The notes below the pieces were generated by a model. The model did no database searches, was not told the origin of the DNA, and was given only the letters and a program-made list of their open reading frames with translations. From Pyropia yezoensis (taxonomy: Eukaryota > Rhodophyta > Bangiophyceae > Bangiales > Bangiaceae), in contig CM020618.1 of NCBI GenBank assembly GCA_009829735.1, positions 17,655,346 to 17,719,345 on the forward strand: a stretch of DNA of 64,000 bases, in the 5' to 3' direction. The position numbers and the translations under genes are program-made. Below, piece after piece: positions 21,338-30,775 of the stretch; the stretch's first letter is position 1; every line of letters starts with the position of its first letter.

Positions 21338-21868
21338 CTACTGCCCAATATTCTTCAGCGCGCTCCGCGAGTTGAAAAGCGCAAAACCCGCGGCGGCGAG
21401 TCCCGACACAGCATAGTTGACCTCCCCAGGCACCTTGGTTCCGACCACGTAAAAGCCCACAAAGAGGGCGCCGACAACAAACAAGGTGTTGTTGTAAAAG
21501 ACGCTGTACGCCACCGCCGTTCGCTCCAGACCCTCCTCGTACGCCGTCACCGCCGCTGCATGCGCGGCCTTGTCCCCCTTGATCGACGCCTTGGTCGGCG
21601 GCTCGGACCGTCCCCGCAGCCGCACGCCAGTCGTGAAGGCCAGGTTGTGGTACGCCGCCGACAGGATGGCCGCCACCGCCGCCGCCGCGATGGCCAGCGT
21701 AATAAACGCACGGGAAAGCTCGACGGAAAAGACGCGCGCAAAGAGGAAGAGGGGGAGGGCGGCGGGGAGTAGGCCCGCCGCGGCGTAGGCAGCGCGCTTG
21801 GCAGGGGGCGCAGTACGGCCAAAGTCCGTCAGAAGCTCATCCAGGTCATCATTGCCACCACGCGGCAT
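21338..21868 (-). CDS. SSR3: Translocon-associated protein subunit gamma (SSR3)
   Basis: This 176-residue protein is close to the usual TRAP-gamma length of about 185. It has an acidic cytosolic N-terminus (GGNDDLDELLTDFG), two paired membrane segments near residues 29-45 and 50-65, and a charged cytosolic loop with KASIKGDKAAHAAAVTAYEEGLE. The hallmark SVFYNNTLFVV and a final pair of hydrophobic helices follow. TRAP-gamma sits in the ER membrane next to the Sec61 channel and ribosome and helps secretory and membrane proteins enter the ER. The frame is open upstream to 22012, but the start at 21868 (MPRGGNDD) gives the family's usual N-terminus and follows a pyrimidine-rich sense-strand leader. 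Confidence 0.9.
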   Translation of the reverse strand: MPRGGNDDLDELLTDFGRTAPPAKRAAYAAAGLLPAALPLFLFARVFSVELSRAFITLAIAAAAVAAILSAAYHNLAFTTGVRLRGRSEPPTKASIKGDKAAHAAAVTAYEEGLERTAVAYSVFYNNTLFVVGALFVGFYVVGTKVPGEVNYAVSGLAAAGFALFNSRSALKNIGQ

Positions 21869-23117
21869 GATCAAGAGGAATAAAAGCCACAGGAAGGGTG
21901 TACGAAGGTAAAGAGGAGGGAAGATAACTTGCGGAAGGGCCCGTTGCGTTGAGAAGGCGGCGAGAAGAACGGAGTCCTTGCAAAGACGACCGAGCGACTC
22001 CGCCTCGTCCACGGCGTACGCAGCCTTGATCGCCTGTGTCTGGCTGTCAGCATACTGAAAGCGTTCATCAGGTTTTCAGTGGAATCATATGTGGCTCCCT
22101 TACGAAAACTGTGAGCCCATGCTGTAAAGTATGTTATTCAAAATGTACGTGGCAAGAGCATCAACTAAGTGAAGTTCTTAAGTGCGTGCTCACACACTTC
22201 ATTGAGGCGCGTTGACAGGAAGTGCACGCCGATCCCGATTTGCTGCGACCGTTTCGACCAAAAAACGGACGTCGGATGTGAGCGAGGTAAAGGCCGTTCA
22301 CAATTTCTTCAATGCAATTATATCAGGGGTCGTCGGCCGCTGACAGCCGTCGTACGGGGGCACAGATGAGTCGGCGCTTCTATTTGCATCCCCGCCCATG
22401 TCTCGCGGGCGGGGGCGCGCTCACATGACCCACTTGCCCGGTCACTAGTCGAGCGCGTCCACGTTGCAAGGCGGGGAATGGGGGGCGGGGGTGCACGGGT
22501 TTTCAGCGCTGCGCTTCCCATCATTGGCAGGTGCCAGTTGCGAGCCCGCGCGCGCGCTGCCGCAAAGCACAGCGGAGCACCTCTGCGGTTGCTGGTGGCT
22601 GCGTGCCCCACCGTGGGTGGCAACTCCATGGACCAGGCTGGGTGCGTGAGGGAGCGCGGGCACCCCCTCCTCTGCCTAAGTGTGCTGCTTGGCTGGCTGC
22701 AATCACGGCCCCCCACAGCAAGTGGGGAGGAACAAAAGACCCCACACCGGCCGGCTTTTTGACCCGGTCCCGTCGCGTCACGCCAACTACCAATCACCTG
22801 CCGCCGACCTTCCCCTTTTTTTTGTTGCGCCTGCCTGCCTTCCCGCCCCTCCCGCTCTCTTCATGTCCTCTGTTCCTTCCCCCCCACTCTTGTTTCTGCC
22901 CCGCTTCCCCGCCAAGATTGAGACCCTTCCCAACCTCTGCACATGCATCCTGTACAAAAAAAAACACGTCATTTCCGCCCCGGCCGACATGACGACGGAA
23001 GCGCACCATTTTTCCTGTGGCATGACCAATGGTTCCGCCCCGGCGACCATGACAGTGGCGGGAACGAGTACGCGTGTCTTCACGAAAAGGCTATGGTTCT
23101 TTGCGATGGCCGAGCGC
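21869..23117. other. AT-richer intergenic region
   Basis: It contains the TRAP-gamma leader, an AT-rich stretch (22040-22330) with no recognisable gene, and GC-rich shadow ORFs. A plus-strand C/T tract at 22795-22950 resembles the leaders that precede genes here. The only ORF after it is a 50-codon one from 22990 (MTTEAHHF), which runs into the repeat at 23118 and is not convincing. Confidence 0.45.
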
Positions 23118-24258
23118 CGTCTAAAGGTCCATTCCATATAGCTAGTCACTTGGAAAATGATTTCTCTCTCGGCCGCATCTCATGGGCTGCAGCTCAAACT
23201 TGGTCAGAATGATCCCCACCGCGCTCCGGGCCAGAGATAAGAAAAGCAGGACCCAAGACCATGTTTTTGCGCCTTTGTGCACGCCCGAAGCGCAACGCGG
23301 GGTTCTCTGGGCCCTCCGGTGCGATCCGGACGCGCGGTCGGGTCCGAATGCCGATTGACATCATATTGGCCGACATTCGCTTTTGGCCGAACGGGGGTTA
23401 CATGATAACCGATTCCATATCCAATCAGGAGTTGGAGCAATGACTACCGTATCAAGTCCATAATCCCGCCGCGCATGGCCACCGGGTTAGCGATGGATTT
23501 GGCGTGGCCCGCGGCGCGCTCCCCCTCAAAGAACCGACGGACGTTGTCCAGGAGGGTGGCCGTCTCCTTAGTCAAACGGTAGAAGGCGCGGCGCCGACGT
23601 GACGGGCCACCACCAGCGGCAATCTGTCCCGAAGACGACATGGTGGGGGGCGCAGCTTGCGGGGGCAGAGGGATTAGGGGGGGGGGAGGTGGTAGCGTAC
23701 AGTTCGCGGTGCAACCGCCGTGCAAGAGCGCCAGTCGACGATGGGTGAAGCGCAGAGGTGTGTCTGCAGACACGACAGCGCTTCACAACAACATTTCTCA
23801 GTCTACAATGTTTTTTCGTGTCATTGTACTTTTAGGTAGCCCCCGTAGCCAATTTTCTGTCGGATCTGGCGGAGAAGAACAACAAGCCGTGTGTTATTCT
23901 CTGTCTCAACAAAGAAGCAAGATAACGTGACACGATAAAAGAACCTACTCTGCCGTGACCCCTAGGCGACTAACGCACGGCGAGCCGTACAAGTGCAACT
24001 AAAAAGTCGGAAATGCGGTCGAGTTGCTGATATATGCGACTGGTATGCGTGGCGGTCCTGCCCAGGAACGGAGTGTGTTATTTTTGGGCGTACGGAACTA
24101 TGACCAAAAAGACAGATAAATAGTGCTAAATGATGCCTATGAGCACTGTACTCGAGGAAAAAAGGAACCTGGCGGCTCCCGTGATGCACTGTGTTATGCG
24201 GGGGGTATGAAGTTGGGTCTCCTCAGGTGACTAGCTATATGGAATGGACCTTTAGCAT
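23118..24258. mobile_element. Candidate transposon bounded by ~30-bp inverted repeats
   Basis: ctaaaggtccattccatata, continuing as gctagtcac, occurs at about 23119-23148. Its exact reverse complement lies at about 24228-24257, about 29 bp without mismatch. The segment between is about 1.1 kb, AT-richer than its flanks, and contains the small ORF at 23444-23641. No target-site duplication is obvious. The repeats could equally be the facing ends of two separate elements, because neither end has a recognised family terminus. Confidence 0.5.
23444..23641 (-). CDS. Small ORF or first exon, possibly transposon-encoded
   Basis: This 65-residue frame (MSSSGQIAAGG, then RRRRAFYRLTKETATLLDNV and RRFFEGERAAGHAKSIANP) has the mix of basic and helical residues of a small DNA-binding helix bundle. 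It is preceded on its sense strand by a C-rich leader like those of real genes here. The stop is at 23444; a possible donor (ATACG followed by gtagtc) overlaps the stop, so it may be exon 1 of a longer gene. It lies inside the inverted-repeat pair 23118-24258, so it may be the remnant N-terminus of a transposase. The product is not recognised. Confidence 0.4.
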   Translation of the reverse strand: MSSSGQIAAGGGPSRRRRAFYRLTKETATLLDNVRRFFEGERAAGHAKSIANPVAMRGGIMDLIR

Positions 24259-25324
24259 GTTTGCGCCCGTCATGGGCTCGTCCTTAGCGGCGCGTGGTTC
24301 GATCGCAGGCGCCACCGTGTTCACGAACGGGCGGCACCGCTGGTACCGGGTTGGCCAGTGGCCATCCGTGCCGTGTGAGCCACGGCCGCGGCCATACCGA
24401 AGGCTCCATTGTCAAACGTAGCAAGAACCCATGCTGCGACAGTTCTCTCTGTGCTCGTGCAAGGAGAAGGGGTCAAGGAGACGGAACGCCGATGGCTGCC
24501 TCGGCAAATGAGTCCGGGCTCAGTCTCAGGGCAACCCCTCCCAGACGAGCCACTGTTCGAAACGACGGACGTCCTTCGACCAATGCCCGCAGAGCACTCG
24601 TCCCTTTTCAACTCTTGCTTTCCACGTTTGAATGTTTTGCACCAGACACGACCTTTTCATACGAAGCTTCACAAGTAAGCATGTTTACAGCAGAAGACAG
24701 CTTGGAAGGGTCGCCCGTCAGACGACGGCCACACCGTGCGACCCCGCGGCGCGGAGACTCGTGCTGCCCCTCTGGGGGCTCTTGCGCCGGCCGCCCGTGG
24801 AGACGCTGCTTTGCGGTGCGTCGCGACGGCTGACGTGCCGCCAGCGCGCGGGTGCGCCTCGGCACCTGGAGGTGCATGGGTGGGTGGTGGTGGCGAGGGG
24901 GTGATGGTGCCGGTCGTGCGCGGGAGTGGGGCGTGGACGAGGAAGAAAAACACGCGAAAAACGTGCGCCCTGGACGGGCGTGCGCCGCTGTTCAAACGCG
25001 GGGCTCCCCCGACGGGGCGCGCGCGCGGGAGGTCGGACACGGCCGCCGCAGCCCTGGTTGCCGGCAGCGCTGGGGCTGAACGCCCCTACCACCCCCCAGA
25101 CGTTCCCCCTGTGGCACCCTCGAGACGTTCCCCCTTGGGCACCCCCGACGCCATCCTCAGACAACTCCGACGCCGCCCTTGGGCAGCCCCGACGCCCCCT
25201 TGGTATCAACTGCGACTGCTTGACCACGCTCCTTCTCGCCGCTTGTTGTCCCCCCCCCCCCCCCGTCTTCGTCCCTGGCGCGCGGTGTGGGGGCCAAGGG
25301 CCGTTTTCCCGGGTGCCTCCCGCC
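24259..25324. other. Intergenic region
   Basis: 24259-24700 is moderate GC with unconserved short ORFs. 24700-25324 is GC-rich, with shadow frames in both orientations. A C run (25252-25264) and a C-rich stretch precede the gene at 25325. Confidence 0.4.
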
Positions 25325-26104
25325 ATGGAGACGCCTCCACCCGCCACAGCCTGGAGGATCCCCACATTGTGCACGCCAACGTGGCGTCTCAGGACCACCT
25401 CACCCGCCGCCACCCCCTCCCCCGCCTCAGCCCGTGGCGGCAGCGCCCGTGGCCGCGGCAGCGGCAGCAGGGGCGGCAGCGGCAGCAGGGGCAGCGGCAT
25501 TGGCGGTGGCAGCGGCGGCGGCGGCGGCCCTGGTGGTAGTGCCGTGCTGCCACCCCTCCCGTCCGCGGCGGGGCGGTACGCGCGGGTATCCCGCGAGGCC
25601 GCCGACGCCCTCACCCCCGACGCCGTCGAGGCACTGCGGGCGACCAGCCGGGAGGCGTCGCTGCCCCTCCACGAGCACCTCCTCGCCGCGTACGTCGTCT
25701 TCTTTGCGGCGGGCGCCAACGCGCCCCCTCCCGATGGCAACGGCGATGGTGGCGGCGACGGCGACGGCAGCGGCGGCGGCGGCGGCAGCGGCGGCGGCGG
25801 CGGCTGTGGGGGTGACCCCCTGGCCGCGACCCTGGCCGACACCCTCACGTCGGCCAGCACGGCCGCCAAGGGCATTGACGCGGCGGCGCGGCTGCTGGCG
25901 ACGGCGGTGCCGCTGCCCCGCCGTACGGCGGTGATACGCGCGGTGGCGGCGGCGGGGGGCGCCCTGGAGGCGGCTTGCGCGGCGGGCGGGGGCGAGGCGG
26001 CGGTGGCGGCGGCCAAGCTCCGCGCCCTCGACGACATGGGGGAAGGCGACCCGGACGCGACCGCCGCGGTGTGGGCATGGGAGGCCGTCAAGGGGCGGCT
26101 TTGA
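25325..26104 (+). CDS. Hypothetical protein with Gly-rich linkers
   Basis: This 259-residue protein is not recognised. It starts METPPPATAWRIPTLC after a C-rich stretch. A Ser/Gly/Arg-rich repeat (about residues 38-72) is followed by a conserved-looking helical block (RYARVSREAADALTPDAVEALR to LPLHEHLLAAYVVFFAAG). A second Gly/Asp linker and another Ala-rich helical block (TAAKGIDAAARLLATAVPLP to ALDDMGEGDPDATAAVWAWE) complete it. There is no signal peptide or clear TM helix. The frame is open further upstream to 24926, but that part reads as filler. The 3' flank is G-rich on the sense strand, as in confirmed genes. Confidence 0.55.
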   Translation: METPPPATAWRIPTLCTPTWRLRTTSPAATPSPASARGGSARGRGSGSRGGSGSRGSGIGGGSGGGGGPGGSAVLPPLPSAAGRYARVSREAADALTPDAVEALRATSREASLPLHEHLLAAYVVFFAAGANAPPPDGNGDGGGDGDGSGGGGGSGGGGGCGGDPLAATLADTLTSASTAAKGIDAAARLLATAVPLPRRTAVIRAVAAAGGALEAACAAGGGEAAVAAAKLRALDDMGEGDPDATAAVWAWEAVKGRL

Positions 26105-26875
26105 ATGAGGGGGGGGGGCGGGGTGGGAGGGGCGAGAGGGAGAAGACAAGGGGCTGGGGGATGCGTGTTGCTCCTGTGGCGAGATGCCCCTTCCGGTAGT
26201 GAGGGGGGGGCCAGGCTTTGGTGCGATGCCGGCCGCGTCGAGCGTCCGGGGGCCGGGGGGGGGGGGGAAGGGAATGACCACGGCGTCCCGCCCCGCGGTG
26301 GCCGACGCGGGCGTTGCGGCCCGCCGGCGCGGGTGGGCGCAGCGTCTGTGCTACCACGGGCTGGGGCGGCCATGAGGGCGGCGTCAAAAAAGAGGGTGCG
26401 ACAGTGGCGGCCAAGTCGCCCACGGGGCGCAGTTGCCACCCACCGCAGGCGCACGGCGGCGCCCCTGTCGAGTGTGCCGCGTCGCCCGTGGCGCCTCGAC
26501 GAGAACGACAAGTCCGCAACGCGCTTCGAAAGGGGGCGGCCGTGGACGCCGTCATGGTGGTGGTGGTGGTGATGAGGGCGGTAGCGGTGACCGTCATAGG
26601 CAGTGGCAGTGGCGGTGGTGGCGGCGGCGGTGGCGTCAATCGGCCTTCTCTCCCTCCCCCCTACGCTTGGAGCGCGCCGTCGGGAGCCGTGTTCATCGGG
26701 GGATTAACTCTTTGACGGCATGCTCAGAACGTGGTTTAGGTGTGTCACGTCGAGACGCTGGCCACTAGACAGTGTACAGCACAAGCCTATGCAGAGTCAG
26801 CCCGTTCCCGTCAGCTTGCTCTTCCACCTATGCTCCCCGCCAGAGAGCTATCGACCCGTTATCCGACGGCTCGTG
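26105..26875. other. Convergent intergenic region
   Basis: It begins with a G-rich 3' flank of the plus gene, then GC-rich shadow ORFs, a GTG/GGT triplet patch at about 26552-26575, and an AT-richer 26700-26860 before the LtrA stop. No gene is seen. Confidence 0.45.
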
Positions 26876-28717
26876 TCAGACGGCCCCCGCCACCGTCCGG
26901 CTCCGTCGCCTCTTCCGCTCCCGGTCCCGCTCCACAGCTTCGTCAGACTCCCCGTCCACGTACTGCCCCTCCTCCCCATTCTCTCGGCGGAAGTAGCCGA
27001 CGCGGTCGGCCGCAACGGCCACCTGCTCCAGCACGCTCCCCCCAAGCCCCACCCCCGCCAAGACACCAAGGAATGCGAGCGGCCCCAGCCGGTCTTCCGG
27101 GAGCAGCCCCAGCGTGACCGCCACCCCCGCCGCACCCACCGTCCGCAGCGGCAGCCGCAGGCGTCGGGTAAACGCCCGCGGTCCCCCCTGATGGACCGCC
27201 CCCATCAGCGCCGACAGGATGGCCGTGGCGGCCCAGGAGATGGCGGTCGCCCAGCGGGCGGCAGAGCCAAACGCCTGCGTAGGACTGGCGCCCGCCCCCG
27301 CGCGCACAGTGGCGGCCAACGCCACCGAAGATGACCCTGATGCAGGGGGAGCGATGAGGGCGGCGGTGCGGACGGCAAGCCCCACCCCCGTGGCGGTAAA
27401 GAGAATGGCCGCGTGGTAGAACAGGTGCAGGTGTGTCCAGAGGATGGCGGTGGAGCGGTGGAAGCGGATGGCGTGGCGTCCGTGCGGCAGCGGCGGCGCA
27501 TTGTCCGTGCTAAAGTACCAGGTGTAAAAACTGTACGCAATGGTGAGGCCCAAAGCAGATGCCACGTACAGCCGCGCCACCGACACGCGCCCGTCGTCGG
27601 CGGTGAGAACGCTGGACGCCTCAAAGAGGATGGACAGCAGCGACTCACCCGTGACAATGAGCGTTAGCAACGCGTACCGCTCCGACAGGGCCTCAATGTT
27701 AACCGCGGGGATGACCAGGTTGCGGCGCTTGCGGACCCGCCGCGATGCAAGCACCTGCATGAGCGACTCGCGAGGAAAGTTGAGCGCCACCCCCACCCAC
27801 AACAGTGCCACAATCGCCTTTTTCGACGACACAAAAGCGGCCGCCAAGTAGGGCAGCGACGCGACCGCCGCCAGCGCAGCCGACACAACAAGGTAGGGGA
27901 ACGTGGCGGTCGCGGGGGCGGCGGGGTCCACCGACGAGGACATGTCGGACAGTGCCGAGGGGTCAAAGTTCGGGTCCGCCGCCGGCTCAGCCTCCTCCAC
28001 CGGCGGAGGCTGGGCGCGGGAGGCGAGGAGCATGCCCACCACGATAAACACAAAGGTGAGGAAGCAAGACGCAGAGACCCAAGAGGACGTGGTGGTGAAG
28101 AGGTCGTGGGAGCCCACCCCAATCCCCGTCAGCGGCAGCATGACCACTAGCGTGCAGGTCGACTCCCACAAGTCACTCTCGCTGCCCAAGACGTTCACCA
28201 GGTACACCGTGTCCCGCCAAGAAAACCAAACGACGGTGAAGAGGAGGAAAATCTTCTGCAAGTCCCCAGAGTCTCCGAACTTCACCCGCAGCTGGTGGCC
28301 GAGCGCCGCGAGCGTGGAAACGATGATAAGGTCAAAGAACAGCTCCGCGGGCCCTGCTGTCCGCGTCGCGTGCTCCCGCACCAGCGTCCCGTCTTGAATG
28401 TACTGGCGCAGGTGGCGGGGGCGGAGGAGCCCCCGCCGGACCCGCCGCAGGGGCACCGGACCAGAGGGGTCACTCTGGCCGCACCCCGCCTCACCAGCCC
28501 TGTCGGGAGCCTCATCTCCCTCATCCTCAGAGGAGGGAGGCTCCTCGTAGTAGCGGGTGGGAAGGCCCTTGCCAAACTCGCTCACCGTCTCGTGCTCCCC
28601 GGACGCCGCCGCTACTGGCTGCCGATGCGTGCCATGGTCAGCGTGCAAGTAAGAGGTCGGAAAGCAGGCAAAGAGGCGGTTCAGCCCGTTCCCCAGTGCC
28701 GCTTGCTGTTCCACCAT
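26876..28717 (-). CDS. LtrA-family multipass membrane protein
   Basis: This 613-residue protein belongs to the LtrA (low temperature requirement A) family, known mostly from bacteria and fungi. It has a hydrophilic N-terminus of about 110 residues. The family hallmark AELFFDLIIVSTLAALGHQL follows, then the conserved WFSWRD segment of the second helix. About ten more membrane segments come after it, with SERYALLTLIVTGESLLSIL matching the family's E-R-x-G/A-L-x-I-x-L-GE motif. A low-complexity Pro/Glu/Asp loop interrupts the middle, and the tail is acidic then very basic (RDRERKRRRSR). The biochemical function of the family is unknown. The start MVEQQAALG at 28717 is the first ATG; an N-terminal exon cannot be excluded. 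A strongly pyrimidine-rich sense-strand tract lies about 120 bases upstream. Confidence 0.8.
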   Translation of the reverse strand: MVEQQAALGNGLNRLFACFPTSYLHADHGTHRQPVAAASGEHETVSEFGKGLPTRYYEEPPSSEDEGDEAPDRAGEAGCGQSDPSGPVPLRRVRRGLLRPRHLRQYIQDGTLVREHATRTAGPAELFFDLIIVSTLAALGHQLRVKFGDSGDLQKIFLLFTVVWFSWRDTVYLVNVLGSESDLWESTCTLVVMLPLTGIGVGSHDLFTTTSSWVSASCFLTFVFIVVGMLLASRAQPPPVEEAEPAADPNFDPSALSDMSSSVDPAAPATATFPYLVVSAALAAVASLPYLAAAFVSSKKAIVALLWVGVALNFPRESLMQVLASRRVRKRRNLVIPAVNIEALSERYALLTLIVTGESLLSILFEASSVLTADDGRVSVARLYVASALGLTIAYSFYTWYFSTDNAPPLPHGRHAIRFHRSTAILWTHLHLFYHAAILFTATGVGLAVRTAALIAPPASGSSSVALAATVRAGAGASPTQAFGSAARWATAISWAATAILSALMGAVHQGGPRAFTRRLRLPLRTVGAAGVAVTLGLLPEDRLGPLAFLGVLAGVGLGGSVLEQVAVAADRVGYFRRENGEEGQYVDGESDEAVERDRERKRRRSRTVAGAV

Positions 28718-30775
28718 CCCCCTGCTCTGCCGCCGCCGCTGCCGCCGCCCTCCAGCACCCTCCCCACCCTCTCCCCCAATCCCTCTGCCGTGGGTGGCGG
28801 CTGGTCAAATCGGGAGTAACAGGGCAACAGTTTGAGTGGAGGGGGGGGGGAAGGTGAAAGAGGGAAGGAGGTGCGGAGTGGGAGGAGGGGGGGGAGGGGG
28901 CAGAGACGGTGAAGGAGGAAGGGGGCGTGGGTGGAGAGGACGCACACAGGGAGCAGACAACAGGGTCGATGGCGGATGAACGGAAGAATCGCTGGGAGTG
29001 GGTGCAAATCCCGTTCAGCCATTGGTCCATGGCGCATGGTGAAGATCAAGCTCGTCCAAGGGTGGCCATCTCGCGGCGGGAGGGCGGCGGAAGCGCCCCG
29101 AAAACCCTCAGTCCGTGGCGCCCGTTCCATAATGGACAAGCGGCCACCTGTCGGGTTTTTTTTTGCACGCACACGAGCCACCCGGCGCACAAACGGGGAT
29201 CCTGCGGCTGACCAGAACCCGGGACCAGCCTCGTCGACGCAGGTGGTTTTGCCCACGTGACCCTGCCCTCCGTTCCCAAGCAGGGGCTGACGTCCCGCAA
29301 GTGCCATCCTTTCCACATCCCCAGTCCCCCCCCCCCCCCACCCACCTTGCATGTCCGGCTCTCTTTCCCCTGTTGTCCCCCAAACGGGCGTGGCCCCAAA
29401 CGGGCGTGGCCGTTCAACCGTTGCCGCCACCGCCCTGGCCGCCGCCGCCGTCGGCGGGTCCTCAATGGGGTGGGCTCGTGCATCGGCGGTAAAGTCGTTG
29501 CCTCGGCCTGAGGCGACCAGGGGGGGGGGGGGGATTTCAGAGGGCGCCAGGAAAGTCTGGGGGGAGGGCGGGGGGGGGGAGGGTTCTGTGTGGGTGGCCG
29601 GGGGGGGAGTCCCAGCGTCTGCGGCAGACACGGCGACGCGCCGCTTCCGTCTCCGCCACCGTGACTGGCGGCGGTGGCTGGCCTAGCGCTATGGTGGCTA
29701 CCACTGGTGGCTTGCTACAGCGTCGGTGAAAGTATCGGGGATGGCGCTGGCCGAGGCGGGGGCCCTGCTGTCGGGCTCTTCCCACCCTCCGCCCCGGCCC
29801 CCATACTAAATAACTTTACCCCCCGCATACTGCTGCCGATGCCCCTAAACCTGCATTGGGCGTCCCATCCCTCGCATGGCGGCCTTCAACTCAGCAGAGC
29901 TGCCCCGCACCTCAGCTGTGCTAAGTAGACCGCTACCTTTCCCTCCCCGGTAACCGCTGCAGCCGCCGCCGCCGTCGCTATCCGCCGCCTGCAGCCGCCG
30001 CGGTTAAGCAGTACAGGAGTAAAAACCACCCAAAGCCGGACGAGGCGGGTGATCGCGCCCACGGAGAATAGAATGCTAAACGCTGCTGCAGCGATGGTGG
30101 ATGGGCGGCAGGGGAAGGTGTGCGGGGTGGCTCTTCAGCAGCTGGGCGGATGGGTCACGAGGGGCAGAGAGGAGGAGGGTCAGCAGCTGGGAGGCCCACC
30201 GCTCCCACTGGCGGGCCTATTGCTGGGGCGGGTTGGGGGGGGGATGGCGACCGTTGGGCCTCCACAGATCGCCACGGGGGCCGCCGCAAGGGCAAGAAAG
30301 AAGCTTGAGAGGAGCTGGCACGGCTCGGCTGTGTACCACCCTCGCTTGCCCCGTGGGCGGGTGACCCCGCCGACCCGACGCTTCCCCCCCCTGCTGCTTG
30401 CCCCGGTTTGGAACGCCCTGACTCGGTTGCGGGACGTCACTGACGAGGCCGCCCGTCCTCCTCCATAGGGCGCGATGCATGGTCGGCGTGGAGCACGCTC
30501 GACGACGCTTCCCGCACACGCGTGCACGCGTGCCAGCTGGCCTCTGCAGCGGGCGTGCTGCTGTAGTGCGGTGCTCGGCGCATTTACACCTTCTCAAGTA
30601 TGCAAGTCGAAGGAGAAATGAGCCCTTCAAACGTGTGTATCTATCAGCAAGTGCTGGTTCAGCTCGTTCGTTTCCCTCGTGGCCCGCTGGTCGCGTTCCC
30701 CGCATCAGCGTGTCACACGCCCGAGGACAGTCGCGGGACTGGATCCCGTCCCGCTCTTATGCGCTGCCCGTAGCA
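28718..30775. other. Divergent intergenic region
   Basis: 28830-28930 is purine-rich on plus (the leader of the LtrA gene). 28930-29700 carries overlapping unconserved ORFs and G runs. 29700-30775 is moderate GC with a ccgccgc patch near 29960-30005. The frame of the next gene stays open from 30479, but no motif supports an earlier start. Confidence 0.45.

Noticed and set aside
22990..23141. 50-codon ORF after a C/T-rich tract
   Set aside because: The tract is gene-like, but the ORF is short, crosses the inverted repeat at 23118 and has no recognisable feature.
24290..24310. T-arm-like ggttcgatc suggesting a tRNA
   Set aside because: The stems around it do not pair and no acceptor or anticodon arm can be folded.
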